Of a DNA stretch of 64,000 nt, positions 43,323 through 51,526 are shown one piece after another. The notes under the pieces were generated by a model. It saw only the letters and a program-made list of their open reading frames with translations, searched no databases and was not told the DNA's origin. Position numbers and translations under genes: made by a program. The stretch spans positions 2,976,001-3,040,000 of the forward strand of contig NZ_CP094529.1 of NCBI RefSeq assembly GCF_022811665.1. The letters run 5' to 3'. Each line of letters opens with the position of its first letter. Positions within the stretch are counted from its first letter, which is position 1. Source of the stretch: Chryseobacterium oryzae. GTDB lineage: Bacteria; Bacteroidota; Bacteroidia; Flavobacteriales; Weeksellaceae.

Positions 43323-43731
43323 TTTAATAATGCGTTTATGTTCTTCAATATGCAAAAATCGACTTTATTTTTATAAAAAGCATTATCGTTTCACAATAGC
43401 TTTTCATAGACCTGGTCTATTTTGAAAAAATTTTCTCAATTTATTTTATGTAAAAAGGCTTTATTTTGCTGATATTAATACCCTTTCTGAATCCGTATAA
43501 AGTAAAAATTGTTTCCTTTTTTCTTTTTTGGAAATATAACTTATTCTCCTATTTTTGTCTAAAAATAAATCCCCAACTTCATTGTATAATTTTTAATGAA
43601 ATTAATGACAAAATTCTGTAATAAATGCTAAATTAGGTTTATTTTTTCAAAAAAATCTACTTTCCGGATGTGATATACAACAGCTTGTTTTAATATTCTC
43701 AAAAAATTATCTTTAAAAAATAAAAATTCAA
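43323..43731. other. 409-bp intergenic region
   Basis: Divergent spacer between the persulfide gene and the HerA-like gene, very AT-rich. It holds the 15-bp palindrome at 43406-43420. I see no exact TAnnTTTG box for either gene: a near match, GATTTTTG on the minus strand, occurs about 40 bp before the persulfide start. No small open frame with convincing features, no tRNA-like fold. Confidence 0.5.
43406..43420. promoter_or_regulatory. 15-bp palindrome, candidate operator of the persulfide operon
   Basis: ATAGACC-T-GGTCTAT is a perfect 7-bp inverted repeat around one base, 84 bp upstream of the persulfide dioxygenase start. The TAGACC/GGTCTA half-sites resemble those of TetR-type repressors such as NemR, but the spacer differs. 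Confidence 0.5.
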
Positions 43732-45261
43732 ATGGCAGACAAAACAAAATTTATTGAAGAGCTCAGTAAAAGATACACTCCGAGTGGAGATCACATTATA
43801 TTAGGAAAAGGAATGTTAGACGGTGAAGTTGTTATCGAAGTGAACGTTACCATTCCCCTAAAAACCATTAACAGACACGGCTTAATTGCCGGAGCCACCG
43901 GAACCGGAAAAACAAAAACACTTCAGGTATTTGCTGAACAGCTTTCTCACGCGGGAATTCCTTCCTTAGTTTTAGACATTAAAGGAGATTTTTCTGGAAT
44001 TGCAGAAGCCGGAAAAATGAATCCAATTATCGAGGAACGCTATGCCAAAACTCAGCTTCCTTACAATCCGCAGGCTTTTCCTGTGGAACTGATGAGCATT
44101 TCGGGTGAAAAAGGTGTAAAATTACGGGCGACAGTAACAGAATTCGGTCCCATTTTGTTATCTAAAATTTTGGAATTAAACGATACACAGCAAAGCATTA
44201 TGTCTATCGTTTTTAAATATTGTGATGATAAAGGACTTCCGTTAATTGATCTGAATGATTTAAAGAAAGTTCTTCAATATGTAAGCGATAACCCTCAGGG
44301 AAAATCCGAATTAGCAGCAAATTATGGCTCTATTGCTCCTGCTTCTTTAGGAGCAATTCTAAGATCTATTGTTGCTTTAGAACAGCAGGGAGCTTCAGAT
44401 TTCTTTGGAGAACCCAGTTTCGATGTACACGATTTGCTGGAAACCCGCGATGGAAAAGGCGTGGTAAATATTTTAAGAGTTGCAGACATTCAAAATAAGC
44501 CACAACTGTTCTCTACTTTTATGCTTTCACTTTTTGCTGAAATTTACATGACTTTTCCTGAAGAAGGCGACAGTGGAAGACCAAAACTCGTTTTGTTTAT
44601 CGACGAGGCACATTTAATTTTTGATGAATCTTCTAAAGCGCTGGTTTCTCAAATTGAAACCATGGTAAAACTCATTCGTTCCAAAGGAGTGGGAATTTAT
44701 TTTATTACTCAAATTCCGGGGGATGTTCCGGAGAATGTACTTTCGCAGTTGGGACTAAAAATTCAGCATGCATTAAGAGGATTTACCGCTAAAGACAAAA
44801 AAGAAATTTCGAAAGCGGTAGAAAATTATCCTACAACCGAATTTTACAATGCTTCAGAATTAATTCAGAATCTGGGAATTGGAGAAGCTTTTGTGACTGC
44901 TTTAGACGAAAAGGGAATTCCTACGCCACTTGTTCAGACTTACTTAATTTCTCCTGAATCGAGAATGGATGTTTTGAGCGATTCTGAAATTTCAGACTTA
45001 ACTTCAAAATCGGCTTTGGTTGCTAAATATGAAAACTCTGTAGACCGCGAATCTGCTTACGAAATTTTAGCCAAAAGAATGGAACAGGCAGTAGAAAATT
45101 CTGTATCTTCTCAAAAAACAAAACCCGTAAAAGAAGAGCCCGGAATGTTTGAACAAGTCATGAAAAGCAGCGCGGGAAGAACATTTGCAAATACATTAAT
45201 GCGAGAAGGTGCGAAAGCTATTTTGGGAATGCTTGGTTTAGGAGGAAGAAAAAGAAGATAA
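43732..45261 (+). CDS. HerA-like ATPase, DUF853 (YjgR type)
   Basis: 509 residues, cytosolic. Walker A GATGTGKT at residues 54-61, Walker B LVLFIDEAHLIF, and the long DUF853 insertions. YjgR-type proteins are HerA/FtsK-superfamily ATPases of unknown role, common in bacteria. The last 50 residues hold a Gly-rich basic tail (LGLGGRKRR) that could bind nucleic acid. It is followed 99 bp later by an exonuclease gene, which fits a DNA-processing role, although the pairing may be accidental. Confidence 0.9.
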   Translation: MADKTKFIEELSKRYTPSGDHIILGKGMLDGEVVIEVNVTIPLKTINRHGLIAGATGTGKTKTLQVFAEQLSHAGIPSLVLDIKGDFSGIAEAGKMNPIIEERYAKTQLPYNPQAFPVELMSISGEKGVKLRATVTEFGPILLSKILELNDTQQSIMSIVFKYCDDKGLPLIDLNDLKKVLQYVSDNPQGKSELAANYGSIAPASLGAILRSIVALEQQGASDFFGEPSFDVHDLLETRDGKGVVNILRVADIQNKPQLFSTFMLSLFAEIYMTFPEEGDSGRPKLVLFIDEAHLIFDESSKALVSQIETMVKLIRSKGVGIYFITQIPGDVPENVLSQLGLKIQHALRGFTAKDKKEISKAVENYPTTEFYNASELIQNLGIGEAFVTALDEKGIPTPLVQTYLISPESRMDVLSDSEISDLTSKSALVAKYENSVDRESAYEILAKRMEQAVENSVSSQKTKPVKEEPGMFEQVMKSSAGRTFANTLMREGAKAILGMLGLGGRKRR

Positions 45262-45360
45262 TCAGTTTACGGGGAATTTTATTATTTTAGCAGATTGCGT
45301 TAAAAAAACTGTCGGTTAAAAGGTTTGGTTTTTGATTGTTGTATTGTAAGAGAAAAATAA

Positions 45361-46584
45361 ATGTATTCAATTATAGATATAGAAAGTAATGGTGCAGGTT
45401 TCAGAAAAGAATGCATTATAGATATCGCCATTTATCGTTATGACGGTCACAAAATTGTAGATCAGTTTATTTCTCTGGTAAACCCCGAAAGCGATATTAC
45501 TCCTTTTGTACAGAAACTTACCGGTATTACGCCCAAAATGGTGAAAACAGCACCGAAATTTCACGAACTGGCAAAAAGAGTGGTAGAAATTACCCAAAAT
45601 ACAACTTTAGTAGGACACAATATTGATTTCGATTACAGAATGTTGCGGCAATCGTTCAGCAGACTCGGCTACGATTTTAAAATCAACACCTTAGATACAA
45701 TTCCTTTAGCCAAAAAACTGATTCCGGATGAAGCAAGTTATTCTCTTCAAAAGCTGGTAAAATCTTTGGGAATTCCGTTAACCAACGCTCACAGAGCAGA
45801 TGGCGATGCAAGAGCTACTCTAGAACTTTTTAAACTTCTTGTTTCTAAAGATACAGAAAATGAGATTATACAGAAGCAGCACGAAGAGAGCAACGCAAAG
45901 AATTACATCAACAAAATCAAAGAATTAACTCAGGATTTACCTCACGAAAAAGGATTTGTTTATTTTCAGAACAGCGATGGTAAAATTGTTCTTTCCGACT
46001 ATGTTCAGGATGTTAATAAATATTCCAAAAAACTGTTCAATTCCAAATCCAAAAAATGGGAAAAGGTACAAAATGATACAGAGCAGATTCATTTTGAACT
46101 TACAGGCTCTGATATTATTGCAAAACTGATGTTAAATTCTAAAGGAATCAAGAAAAGAGAAGTATTTCCTTATGGTTTATATTTTAGAAATCAGAAATAT
46201 ATTGTAGAAAAAAATAATCTGAATAAAGAAGAAAAACCTATTCTTAAATTCAAGGCTTTTACACAAGGAATGAAGGCAGTGCATTTCATCAACGAGAATG
46301 AGGAGTTCAAAACGCCAGAAAATCTTTCAAAAAAAATAGATTTTAGAAAAAGAAATGAAATTTGGCTTGGATCAGGAAAAAAAATGGGAGAAAAACTTTT
46401 TATCGTTATTAAAAACGGAAAGCCAGAATCCTATGGTTTTTATGAACTTTTCACCCAAATTCAAACCTTGACTAAAGTTTCTAAACTGAAAATAGATTTA
46501 CCACTTCCTGCTTCAGATTTAATTAGTGACCTGCAATTGGCTTTGCTTCGTGGTGATTTCGAAACACTTCCGTTACCACAATAA
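45361..46584 (+). CDS. DnaQ-like 3'-5' exonuclease with an unknown C-terminal domain
   Basis: 407 residues. The DEDDh exonuclease domain occupies about 1-170: Asp6 and Glu8 in IIDIESNG, HNIDFDYRML, and AHRADGDARATLEL with the catalytic His and Asp. It matches the DNA polymerase III epsilon-like group. The remaining 230 residues, starting near QDLPHEKGFVYFQ (a GIY-YIG-like entry but without the YIG), are a domain I do not recognise. A short A/T hairpin lies at the stop. The large C-terminal domain makes it unlikely to be the polymerase proofreading subunit itself. Confidence 0.85.
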   Translation: MYSIIDIESNGAGFRKECIIDIAIYRYDGHKIVDQFISLVNPESDITPFVQKLTGITPKMVKTAPKFHELAKRVVEITQNTTLVGHNIDFDYRMLRQSFSRLGYDFKINTLDTIPLAKKLIPDEASYSLQKLVKSLGIPLTNAHRADGDARATLELFKLLVSKDTENEIIQKQHEESNAKNYINKIKELTQDLPHEKGFVYFQNSDGKIVLSDYVQDVNKYSKKLFNSKSKKWEKVQNDTEQIHFELTGSDIIAKLMLNSKGIKKREVFPYGLYFRNQKYIVEKNNLNKEEKPILKFKAFTQGMKAVHFINENEEFKTPENLSKKIDFRKRNEIWLGSGKKMGEKLFIVIKNGKPESYGFYELFTQIQTLTKVSKLKIDLPLPASDLISDLQLALLRGDFETLPLPQ

Positions 46585-46607
46585 AAAATGTTATTGCTAG
46601 CATTTTT
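46584..46607 (+). terminator. Weak A/T-rich hairpin after the exonuclease gene
   Basis: AAAAATG (46584-46590) and CATTTTT (46601-46607) pair around a 10-nt loop. If functional, it separates the exonuclease gene from the lysA leader. Confidence 0.35.
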
Positions 46608-46629
46608 CTTTCATATAAAAAAGAAATAG

Positions 46630-46637
46630 TATTTTTG
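46630..46637 (+). promoter_or_regulatory. -7 element (TATTTTTG) of the lysA leader transcript
   Basis: Exact TAnnTTTG match 19 nt before the leader-peptide ATG at 46657. It predicts transcription starting near 46643 and so a leader RNA of about 160 nt before lysA. Confidence 0.5.
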
Positions 46638-46656
46638 CTAAAAATTAAACAGAGCA

Positions 46657-46728
46657 ATGCAAAATTTTAAACAAAATAAAACCGGAAAAAAGGGAGCTGT
46701 AAAGTTCTCTAAGGTTTGGAATATTTAA
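46657..46728 (+). CDS. Candidate lysine-rich leader peptide of lysA
   Basis: A 23-codon open frame (MQNFKQNKTGKKGAV, then KFSKVWNI) with its own ATG and TAA, in the 222-bp exonuclease-lysA spacer. Six of 23 residues are Lys, five of them in codons 8-19, including a Lys-Lys pair. The stop codon overlaps the left arm of a helix (46727-46734) that competes with the terminator at 46757-46790. This is what a ribosome-mediated attenuator for a lysine biosynthesis gene would look like. It could also be a chance frame in AT-rich DNA; no homologue is known to me. Confidence 0.55.
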   Translation: MQNFKQNKTGKKGAVKFSKVWNI

Positions 46729-46770
46729 AAGAGTAGCTTGCATAAAATAATCATTGCGGCAGACTCTTTT
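46727..46770 (+). promoter_or_regulatory. Candidate antiterminator helix of the lysA leader
   Basis: AAAAGAGT (46727-46734) is the exact complement of ACTCTTTT (46763-46770), extendable by two G-U pairs and one A-U pair. Its right arm is the upper half of the terminator's 5' arm, so the two structures exclude each other, apart from a pseudoknot. Its left arm begins inside the leader-peptide stop codon. Confidence 0.55.
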
Positions 46771-46790
46771 GGAAGAATCTGCCGTTTTTT
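46757..46790 (+). terminator. Intrinsic terminator/attenuator before lysA
   Basis: CGGCAGA (46757-46763) pairs with TCTGCCG (46778-46784). Inside, TCTT pairs with AAGA around a TTGG loop after one mismatch, and TTTTTT follows. It ends 16 bp before the lysA ATG, too close to be only a terminator of the distant upstream gene. Confidence 0.85.
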
Positions 46791-46806
46791 ATGTTAAAAT
46801 GAAATT

Positions 46807-48006
46807 ATGAATTCAAAAGATTTACTTAAGATTGCCAATGAATTTGGCACGCCGTTGTACGTTTACGACGCAGATTCGATTAAAGCTCAATACGAAACAC
46901 TTTCTTCGTCTTTTCTAAAACACACTAAGTTTTTTTACGCAGCAAAAGCTTTAACCAACATCAACATCTTAAAGTACATCAAAAACCTAGGTGCTTCTTT
47001 AGATTGTGTTTCCATTAATGAAGTAAAACTTGGCTTAAAAGCGGGCTTCACCAAAGAAAAAATACTTTTCACTCCCAATTGTGTAGATTTAGCCGAAATT
47101 GAAGAAGCAATGCATCATGGAGTGCATATCAATATCGACAACATTTCAATTTTGGAACAGTTTGGGAATAAATACGGAAATTCTTATCCTATTTTTGTGA
47201 GAATTAACCCACACATTTATGCGGGAGGAAATCACAAAATCTCTACAGGACATATTGATTCTAAATTCGGAATTTCTATCCACCAGATGCGACACATTGA
47301 GCGTGTTATGAAATCTACGAACGTTAATGTTGAAGGTCTTCACATGCACACGGGAAGTGAGATTAAAGATCCTGAAGTTTTCATCCAAGCATTAGAAATC
47401 ATGCTGGATTTAGCAGAAAATTTCCCAAATTTAAAATATCTGGATATGGGGAGCGGTTTCAAAATTCCTTATCAGGAAAGCGAACTGGAAACCGATGTAA
47501 AAACTTTAGGCAAAAAAGTAGAAAAAGTACTTTCGGAATACGCTAAAACTACCGGAAGAAAGTTTGAACTTTGGTTTGAACCGGGAAAATTTTTAGTAGG
47601 AAAAAGCGGCTATCTTCTGGTGAAAGCTAATGTAATTAAACAGACTACGGCGACCGTTTTCGTGGGAGTGAATTCGGGATTCAATCACTTAATTCGTCCG
47701 ATGTTTTACGATTCATATCATGAGATTGAAAACCTTTCTAACCCTAAAGGTGCCGAAAGAATATATACCGTTGTAGGAAATATTTGTGAAACCGACACAT
47801 TTGCATGGGACAGAAAACTGAATGAAGTAAGAGAAGGCGATATTCTGGCTTTTCACACCGCAGGAGCTTATGGTTTTGAGATGAGTTCTAATTTCAATTC
47901 CCGATTAAAGCCTGCTGAAGTTCTATTTTTAGACGGAAAAGCTCATCTTATCCGAAAAAGAGACGAATTTGAAGATTTACTGAGAAATCAGATAGAAGTT
48001 TTATAA
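46807..48006 (+). CDS. lysA: Diaminopimelate decarboxylase
   Basis: Last step of lysine biosynthesis: PLP-dependent decarboxylation of meso-diaminopimelate, in the cytosol. 399 residues, group III decarboxylase fold. PLP Lys47 (FYAAKALTN), the HMHTGSEI loop, the DMGSGFKIPY glycine turn, FEPGKFLVG, and the substrate-site CETDTFA are all present. The preceding 150 bp look like a transcription attenuator with a Lys-rich leader peptide. It is followed by its own terminator, so it is a single-gene unit. Confidence 0.96.
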   Translation: MNSKDLLKIANEFGTPLYVYDADSIKAQYETLSSSFLKHTKFFYAAKALTNINILKYIKNLGASLDCVSINEVKLGLKAGFTKEKILFTPNCVDLAEIEEAMHHGVHINIDNISILEQFGNKYGNSYPIFVRINPHIYAGGNHKISTGHIDSKFGISIHQMRHIERVMKSTNVNVEGLHMHTGSEIKDPEVFIQALEIMLDLAENFPNLKYLDMGSGFKIPYQESELETDVKTLGKKVEKVLSEYAKTTGRKFELWFEPGKFLVGKSGYLLVKANVIKQTTATVFVGVNSGFNHLIRPMFYDSYHEIENLSNPKGAERIYTVVGNICETDTFAWDRKLNEVREGDILAFHTAGAYGFEMSSNFNSRLKPAEVLFLDGKAHLIRKRDEFEDLLRNQIEVL

Positions 48007-48029
48007 TTCAAGTTCAATAAAGGTTTCAG

Positions 48030-48061
48030 GAACTTCATTATTTATAGTGAAGTTCTTTTTT
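48030..48061 (+). terminator. Intrinsic terminator of lysA
   Basis: GAACTTCA (48030-48037) and TGAAGTTC (48048-48055) pair, with further inner pairs, followed by TTTTTT. Confidence 0.88.
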
Positions 48062-48123
48062 GGCTCAATTTTTACTGTTCTTTTCAATGAAAGAATGATA
48101 TTTTACTTTTAAAAAATCTATAT

Positions 48124-48606
48124 ATGAAAACACTTACCTTTTTATTCGCTTTACTTACGGCAAATTTTGCATTTACTCAGGTAATAGACGAAAGAGACGA
48201 TTCTTTTATTATGGAAAACAATAAGAATCTCATCAAAATAGATATTAAAGAACCATTTATGCAGGTTGCAGTAAAAGGATGCAACCATTTTGAACCGGCA
48301 AGTTTCGAAGGAGGAGCGGCAGCTTACAAAGAAATCCTGTCCAAATACATGTATACTTATCTGAATTCTGATTTTTATACTTTATCCGGAGATTTTACTT
48401 TCACATTAACCATTGATGCTATGGGCAAGGTTGTAGATGTTACCGGAGAACCTAAAGTGCTGAAAAGCGAAGTTTTCTTCGATGATATGCAGTATATAGT
48501 AAGACGAATTAAGAAAAACTGGAAACCTGCAATGTGCAACGGAGAACCTGTAAAATCTGAAATGAAATTAAAAATGAATTTCTCTTCTTTATCGGCAGAT
48601 ATATAG
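48124..48606 (+). CDS. Secreted TonB_C-like small protein
   Basis: 160 residues with a signal peptide ending near FAFTQ. Residues 50-155 have the strand-helix-strand pattern of a TonB C-terminal-like domain: F-E-G-G-x-x-x-Y..I, a middle strand FTFTLTIDAMGKVVDV, and NWKPAMCNGEPVKSEMKLKMNF. In Bacteroidetes such domains occur as stand-alone periplasmic proteins of unknown role. It lacks the TonB membrane anchor, so it is not an energy transducer itself. A similar gene follows at 48711. Confidence 0.7.
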   Translation: MKTLTFLFALLTANFAFTQVIDERDDSFIMENNKNLIKIDIKEPFMQVAVKGCNHFEPASFEGGAAAYKEILSKYMYTYLNSDFYTLSGDFTFTLTIDAMGKVVDVTGEPKVLKSEVFFDDMQYIVRRIKKNWKPAMCNGEPVKSEMKLKMNFSSLSADI

Positions 48607-48710
48607 GAAAAAATTATTGAAGTTTAAATTTTAGAGAATTAATAATTTTTAATATTCAAATTCTAAATAATACATAGGTTGTACTTTTACGACAGCTTTT
48701 ATTTTTCAAC

Positions 48711-49370
48711 ATGAATAGAATTATCATTTTCTCTTTAATGCTTTTTTCAGCAGCTGTAAGCGCTCAGATATTATATAAATACCCTAAAGATCAGGATTTT
48801 TATGAAGGTGGCAGAGAAGCATTCTTTAAAGATCTTCAGCAGATTACAGTAAATAACAATTACAAACCTTGTGATAAACAAGAGGCTTTAGCGATGAGAT
48901 TTGTGGTATATCCAGACAATACTGTTAAATATGTAGCAGATGAGGACACAAAAGCCGTTGAAAACAACAAATGCCTCAAAGACAAAGTACTGAACGCCAT
49001 TTCTCAGACAAAAAAATGGAAATCAGCCGAAGTTGATGGAAAAAAAGTACCCGCTATGTTTTTTGCCAGTTTCTCTGATGACTTGTTATTTAATAAGCCA
49101 ACTGAACGTTCAGATTTCACTCTGCCGGTTTATATGTATAAAGATAAAGAAAGTGACATTATGAAATTCCGGGATAATTTTATCAAGTGCTTCGACAACA
49201 GCTATCGTTCTGATAATAATTATTCTTTCACAATTTATTTTGACGTTAATACCCATGGAGAAGCAACATTTTTCCACATTGATAATATTTCTAATTTAGA
49301 CAAGTTTAACGAAATGGTAATTAAATGTGCCTCCAACACCAAAAAATCTTATATAAAGGAATTCCTGTAA
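48711..49370 (+). CDS. Secreted protein with one or two TonB_C-like domains
   Basis: 219 residues, signal peptide ending near AVSAQ. The first half has YEGGREAFFKDLQQI, RFVVYPDNTVKYV and KKWKSAEVDGKKVPAMFFASF, the same plan as the preceding protein (FEGGxxxY, NWKPAxxNGEPV), so the two are diverged paralogues. The second half repeats the plan weakly (FTIYFDVNTHGEATF). Function unknown. It lies 104 bp after its paralogue and 194 bp before miaB. Confidence 0.7.
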   Translation: MNRIIIFSLMLFSAAVSAQILYKYPKDQDFYEGGREAFFKDLQQITVNNNYKPCDKQEALAMRFVVYPDNTVKYVADEDTKAVENNKCLKDKVLNAISQTKKWKSAEVDGKKVPAMFFASFSDDLLFNKPTERSDFTLPVYMYKDKESDIMKFRDNFIKCFDNSYRSDNNYSFTIYFDVNTHGEATFFHIDNISNLDKFNEMVIKCASNTKKSYIKEFL

Positions 49371-49459
49371 AACACTACTTTAAATTACCGGTCACCCTTA
49401 AGGTAAACTAACACCTCGGAAACAAAATTTCTCTCCTGCCATTCTGTCACAATATTTTG

Positions 49460-49467
49460 TATCTTTG
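49460..49467 (+). promoter_or_regulatory. -7 element (TATCTTTG) upstream of miaB
   Basis: Exact TAnnTTTG match about 97 nt before the miaB GTG start. The following leader contains a short direct repeat of the form TTTGAAAT, with no strong hairpin. Confidence 0.45.
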
Positions 49468-49564
49468 CAAACTGAATTGATTTGAAATCTGATGCTTGAT
49501 GTTTGAAATTGCCCAGCAGTAAAAACATTAAACCCTGAATTTTAAATCTCAAATTTTAAAGACC

Positions 49565-51001
49565 GTGCAGGAAAAATATATAGACGAAACTAAACAGGGC
49601 GAAGCTTTTGCCATAGCTGAAAAAGAAGGAAATTCCAAGAAATTATTTTTGGAAAGTTATGGTTGCCAAATGAATTTTTCAGATTCGGAAATTGTAGCTT
49701 CTATCTTAAACGAACAAGGTTACAACACGACATTGAAAGTAGAAGAAGCTGACTTGATTCTTCTTAACACCTGCTCCATTCGTGAAAAAGCTGAGCAAAC
49801 TGTTAGAATGCGTCTTTCACAGTTCAAAAACCTGAAAAAAGAGCGTCCGAGCATGACGGTTGGCGTTTTAGGATGTATGGCAGAAAGACTTAAAACTAAA
49901 TTTTTAGAGGAAGAGCAACTTGTCGATTTAGTCGTAGGTCCCGATGCGTACAGAGATTTACCCAATCTTTTAAAAGAAACCGAAGACGGAAGAGATGCCA
50001 TTAATGTTATTCTTTCTAAAGAAGAGACCTATGCAGACATCAACCCGGTTCGTTTAGGCGGAAACGGCGTTACAGCTTATGTTACCATCACAAGAGGTTG
50101 CGATAATATGTGTACTTTTTGTGTAGTTCCTTTCACAAGAGGCCGAGAAAGAAGCAGAGATCCGCATTCTATTCTTGAAGAATGCAAAAGTCTTTCTGAA
50201 AGCGGATATAAAGAAATTACATTATTGGGGCAGAACGTAGATTCTTATTTATGGTACGGTGGCGGTCCTAAGAAAGATTTTGAAAAAGCCTCTGAAATGC
50301 AAAAAGCAACGGCAGTAAATTTTGCTCAATTGCTGGATTTGGTTGCTAAGGCTGTTCCAGAAATGAGAATCCGTTTTTCTACATCCAATCCGCAGGATAT
50401 GAGTTTAGAGGTATTCAGAATGATGGCGAAGCATGACAACATTTGTAAATATGTACATTTACCTGTACAAAGCGGAAGCAACGCGATGTTGGAAGCGATG
50501 AACAGACAACATACCCGTGAAGAATATTTAGATTTAATAAAAAAAGCAAAAGAAATCGTTCCGGAAGTGGCTTTTTCCCAAGATATGATTGTAGGTTTCT
50601 GCAACGAGTCTGAGGAAGATCATCAAGATACACTTTCCTTAATGAAAGAGGTTGAATATGATTACGGATATATGTTTGCGTATTCAGAAAGACCCGGAAC
50701 TCCCGCACACAAGAAAATGGAAGACAACATTCCTGCAGATGTTAAACAGAGACGTTTGGCAGAAGTAATTGCATTGCAGGGAGAATTATCCAGAAAGCGA
50801 ATGAAGTCTTATGTAGGAAAATCTCATCAGATTTTAATTGAAGGAATTTCTAAAAAGAATAAAAACCAATGGAAAGGAAGAAATTCTCAAAATGCCGTTT
50901 GTGTATTCGATATGCTTGAAGGACAGAAAATTGGTGACATTGTGGATGTTTTTGTTTTTGATAATACACAGGGCACACTTTTAGGGGAAACCGTAAAGTA
51001 A
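49565..51001 (+). CDS. miaB: tRNA-2-methylthio-N6-dimethylallyladenosine synthase MiaB
   Basis: 478 residues from a GTG start. Radical SAM methylthiotransferase acting on i6A37 of tRNA. The N-terminal UPF0004 domain carries the three auxiliary-cluster Cys (SYGCQMNFSD, NTCSIR, LGCMAER). The SAM domain has C-x3-C-x2-C (RGCDNMCTFC). A TRAM domain closes the protein (ILIEGISKKN..FDMLEGQKIGD). It heads a run of same-strand genes with short gaps up to 56.8 kb. No earlier in-frame ATG is available, and the GTG gives the typical acidic start. Confidence 0.96.
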   Translation: MQEKYIDETKQGEAFAIAEKEGNSKKLFLESYGCQMNFSDSEIVASILNEQGYNTTLKVEEADLILLNTCSIREKAEQTVRMRLSQFKNLKKERPSMTVGVLGCMAERLKTKFLEEEQLVDLVVGPDAYRDLPNLLKETEDGRDAINVILSKEETYADINPVRLGGNGVTAYVTITRGCDNMCTFCVVPFTRGRERSRDPHSILEECKSLSESGYKEITLLGQNVDSYLWYGGGPKKDFEKASEMQKATAVNFAQLLDLVAKAVPEMRIRFSTSNPQDMSLEVFRMMAKHDNICKYVHLPVQSGSNAMLEAMNRQHTREEYLDLIKKAKEIVPEVAFSQDMIVGFCNESEEDHQDTLSLMKEVEYDYGYMFAYSERPGTPAHKKMEDNIPADVKQRRLAEVIALQGELSRKRMKSYVGKSHQILIEGISKKNKNQWKGRNSQNAVCVFDMLEGQKIGDIVDVFVFDNTQGTLLGETVK

Positions 51002-51010
51002 AAATTTCGG

Positions 51011-51526
51011 ATGAAAAACGCTCTGTCTCTTTTATTTTTAATTCCACTCTTCAGCAATTGTCAGATAGATAAAACCGCTGTTTCGAAATATCCTGCTCAT
51101 GTGGGAAATGTAGAATGGGATAAAAAATTAGATGATCCAAATTTTAAGAATTGTTTATCCGAAGGATCTTATTCTTATCAGTATTATAACGGAGGTTCAT
51201 CGGGTATTCAGTACAAAGGAGAGAAATTAGAAATTGTCCGAAAGTTTGAGAAAGAAAACATACATAGTTCAAAAGATGTTAACGGCTATGTTACCATAAG
51301 ATTTGTTGTAAATTGTGAAGGAAAATCCGGAATCTTCAGAATGAAACAGATGGATGAAAATTACAAGGAAACACAGCTGGATTCGAAATTAACATCCCAA
51401 ATTCTTTTTTTTACTAAAAATCTAAATGGCTGGATTCCCAAAGAGATAGACGGAAAAAAAGTAGACTATTACCAATATTTAACCTATAAAATAGAGCATG
51501 GAAAAGTTTCAGAAATACTACCTTAG
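51011..51526 (+). CDS. Lipoprotein with TonB_C-like domain
   Basis: 171 residues. Lipobox Cys17 (LFSNC). The mature part shows VNGYVTIRFVVNCEGKSGIFRM and LNGWIPKEIDGKKVDYYQYLTYKI. This is the same strand plan (a VTIRFVVN strand and a WxP..xDGKxV segment) as in the 48124 and 48711 proteins, so a TonB_C-like fold is likely. Its last 29 bp overlap the start of the next gene, implying translational coupling. Function unknown. Confidence 0.65.
   Translation: MKNALSLLFLIPLFSNCQIDKTAVSKYPAHVGNVEWDKKLDDPNFKNCLSEGSYSYQYYNGGSSGIQYKGEKLEIVRKFEKENIHSSKDVNGYVTIRFVVNCEGKSGIFRMKQMDENYKETQLDSKLTSQILFFTKNLNGWIPKEIDGKKVDYYQYLTYKIEHGKVSEILP

Noticed and set aside
46844..46861. TTGGCAC..TTGT, resembling a sigma-54 -24/-12 promoter
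   Set aside because: It is inside the lysA coding sequence (codons for FGTPLYVY), the spacing is one base short, and a better promoter and leader explain lysA expression.
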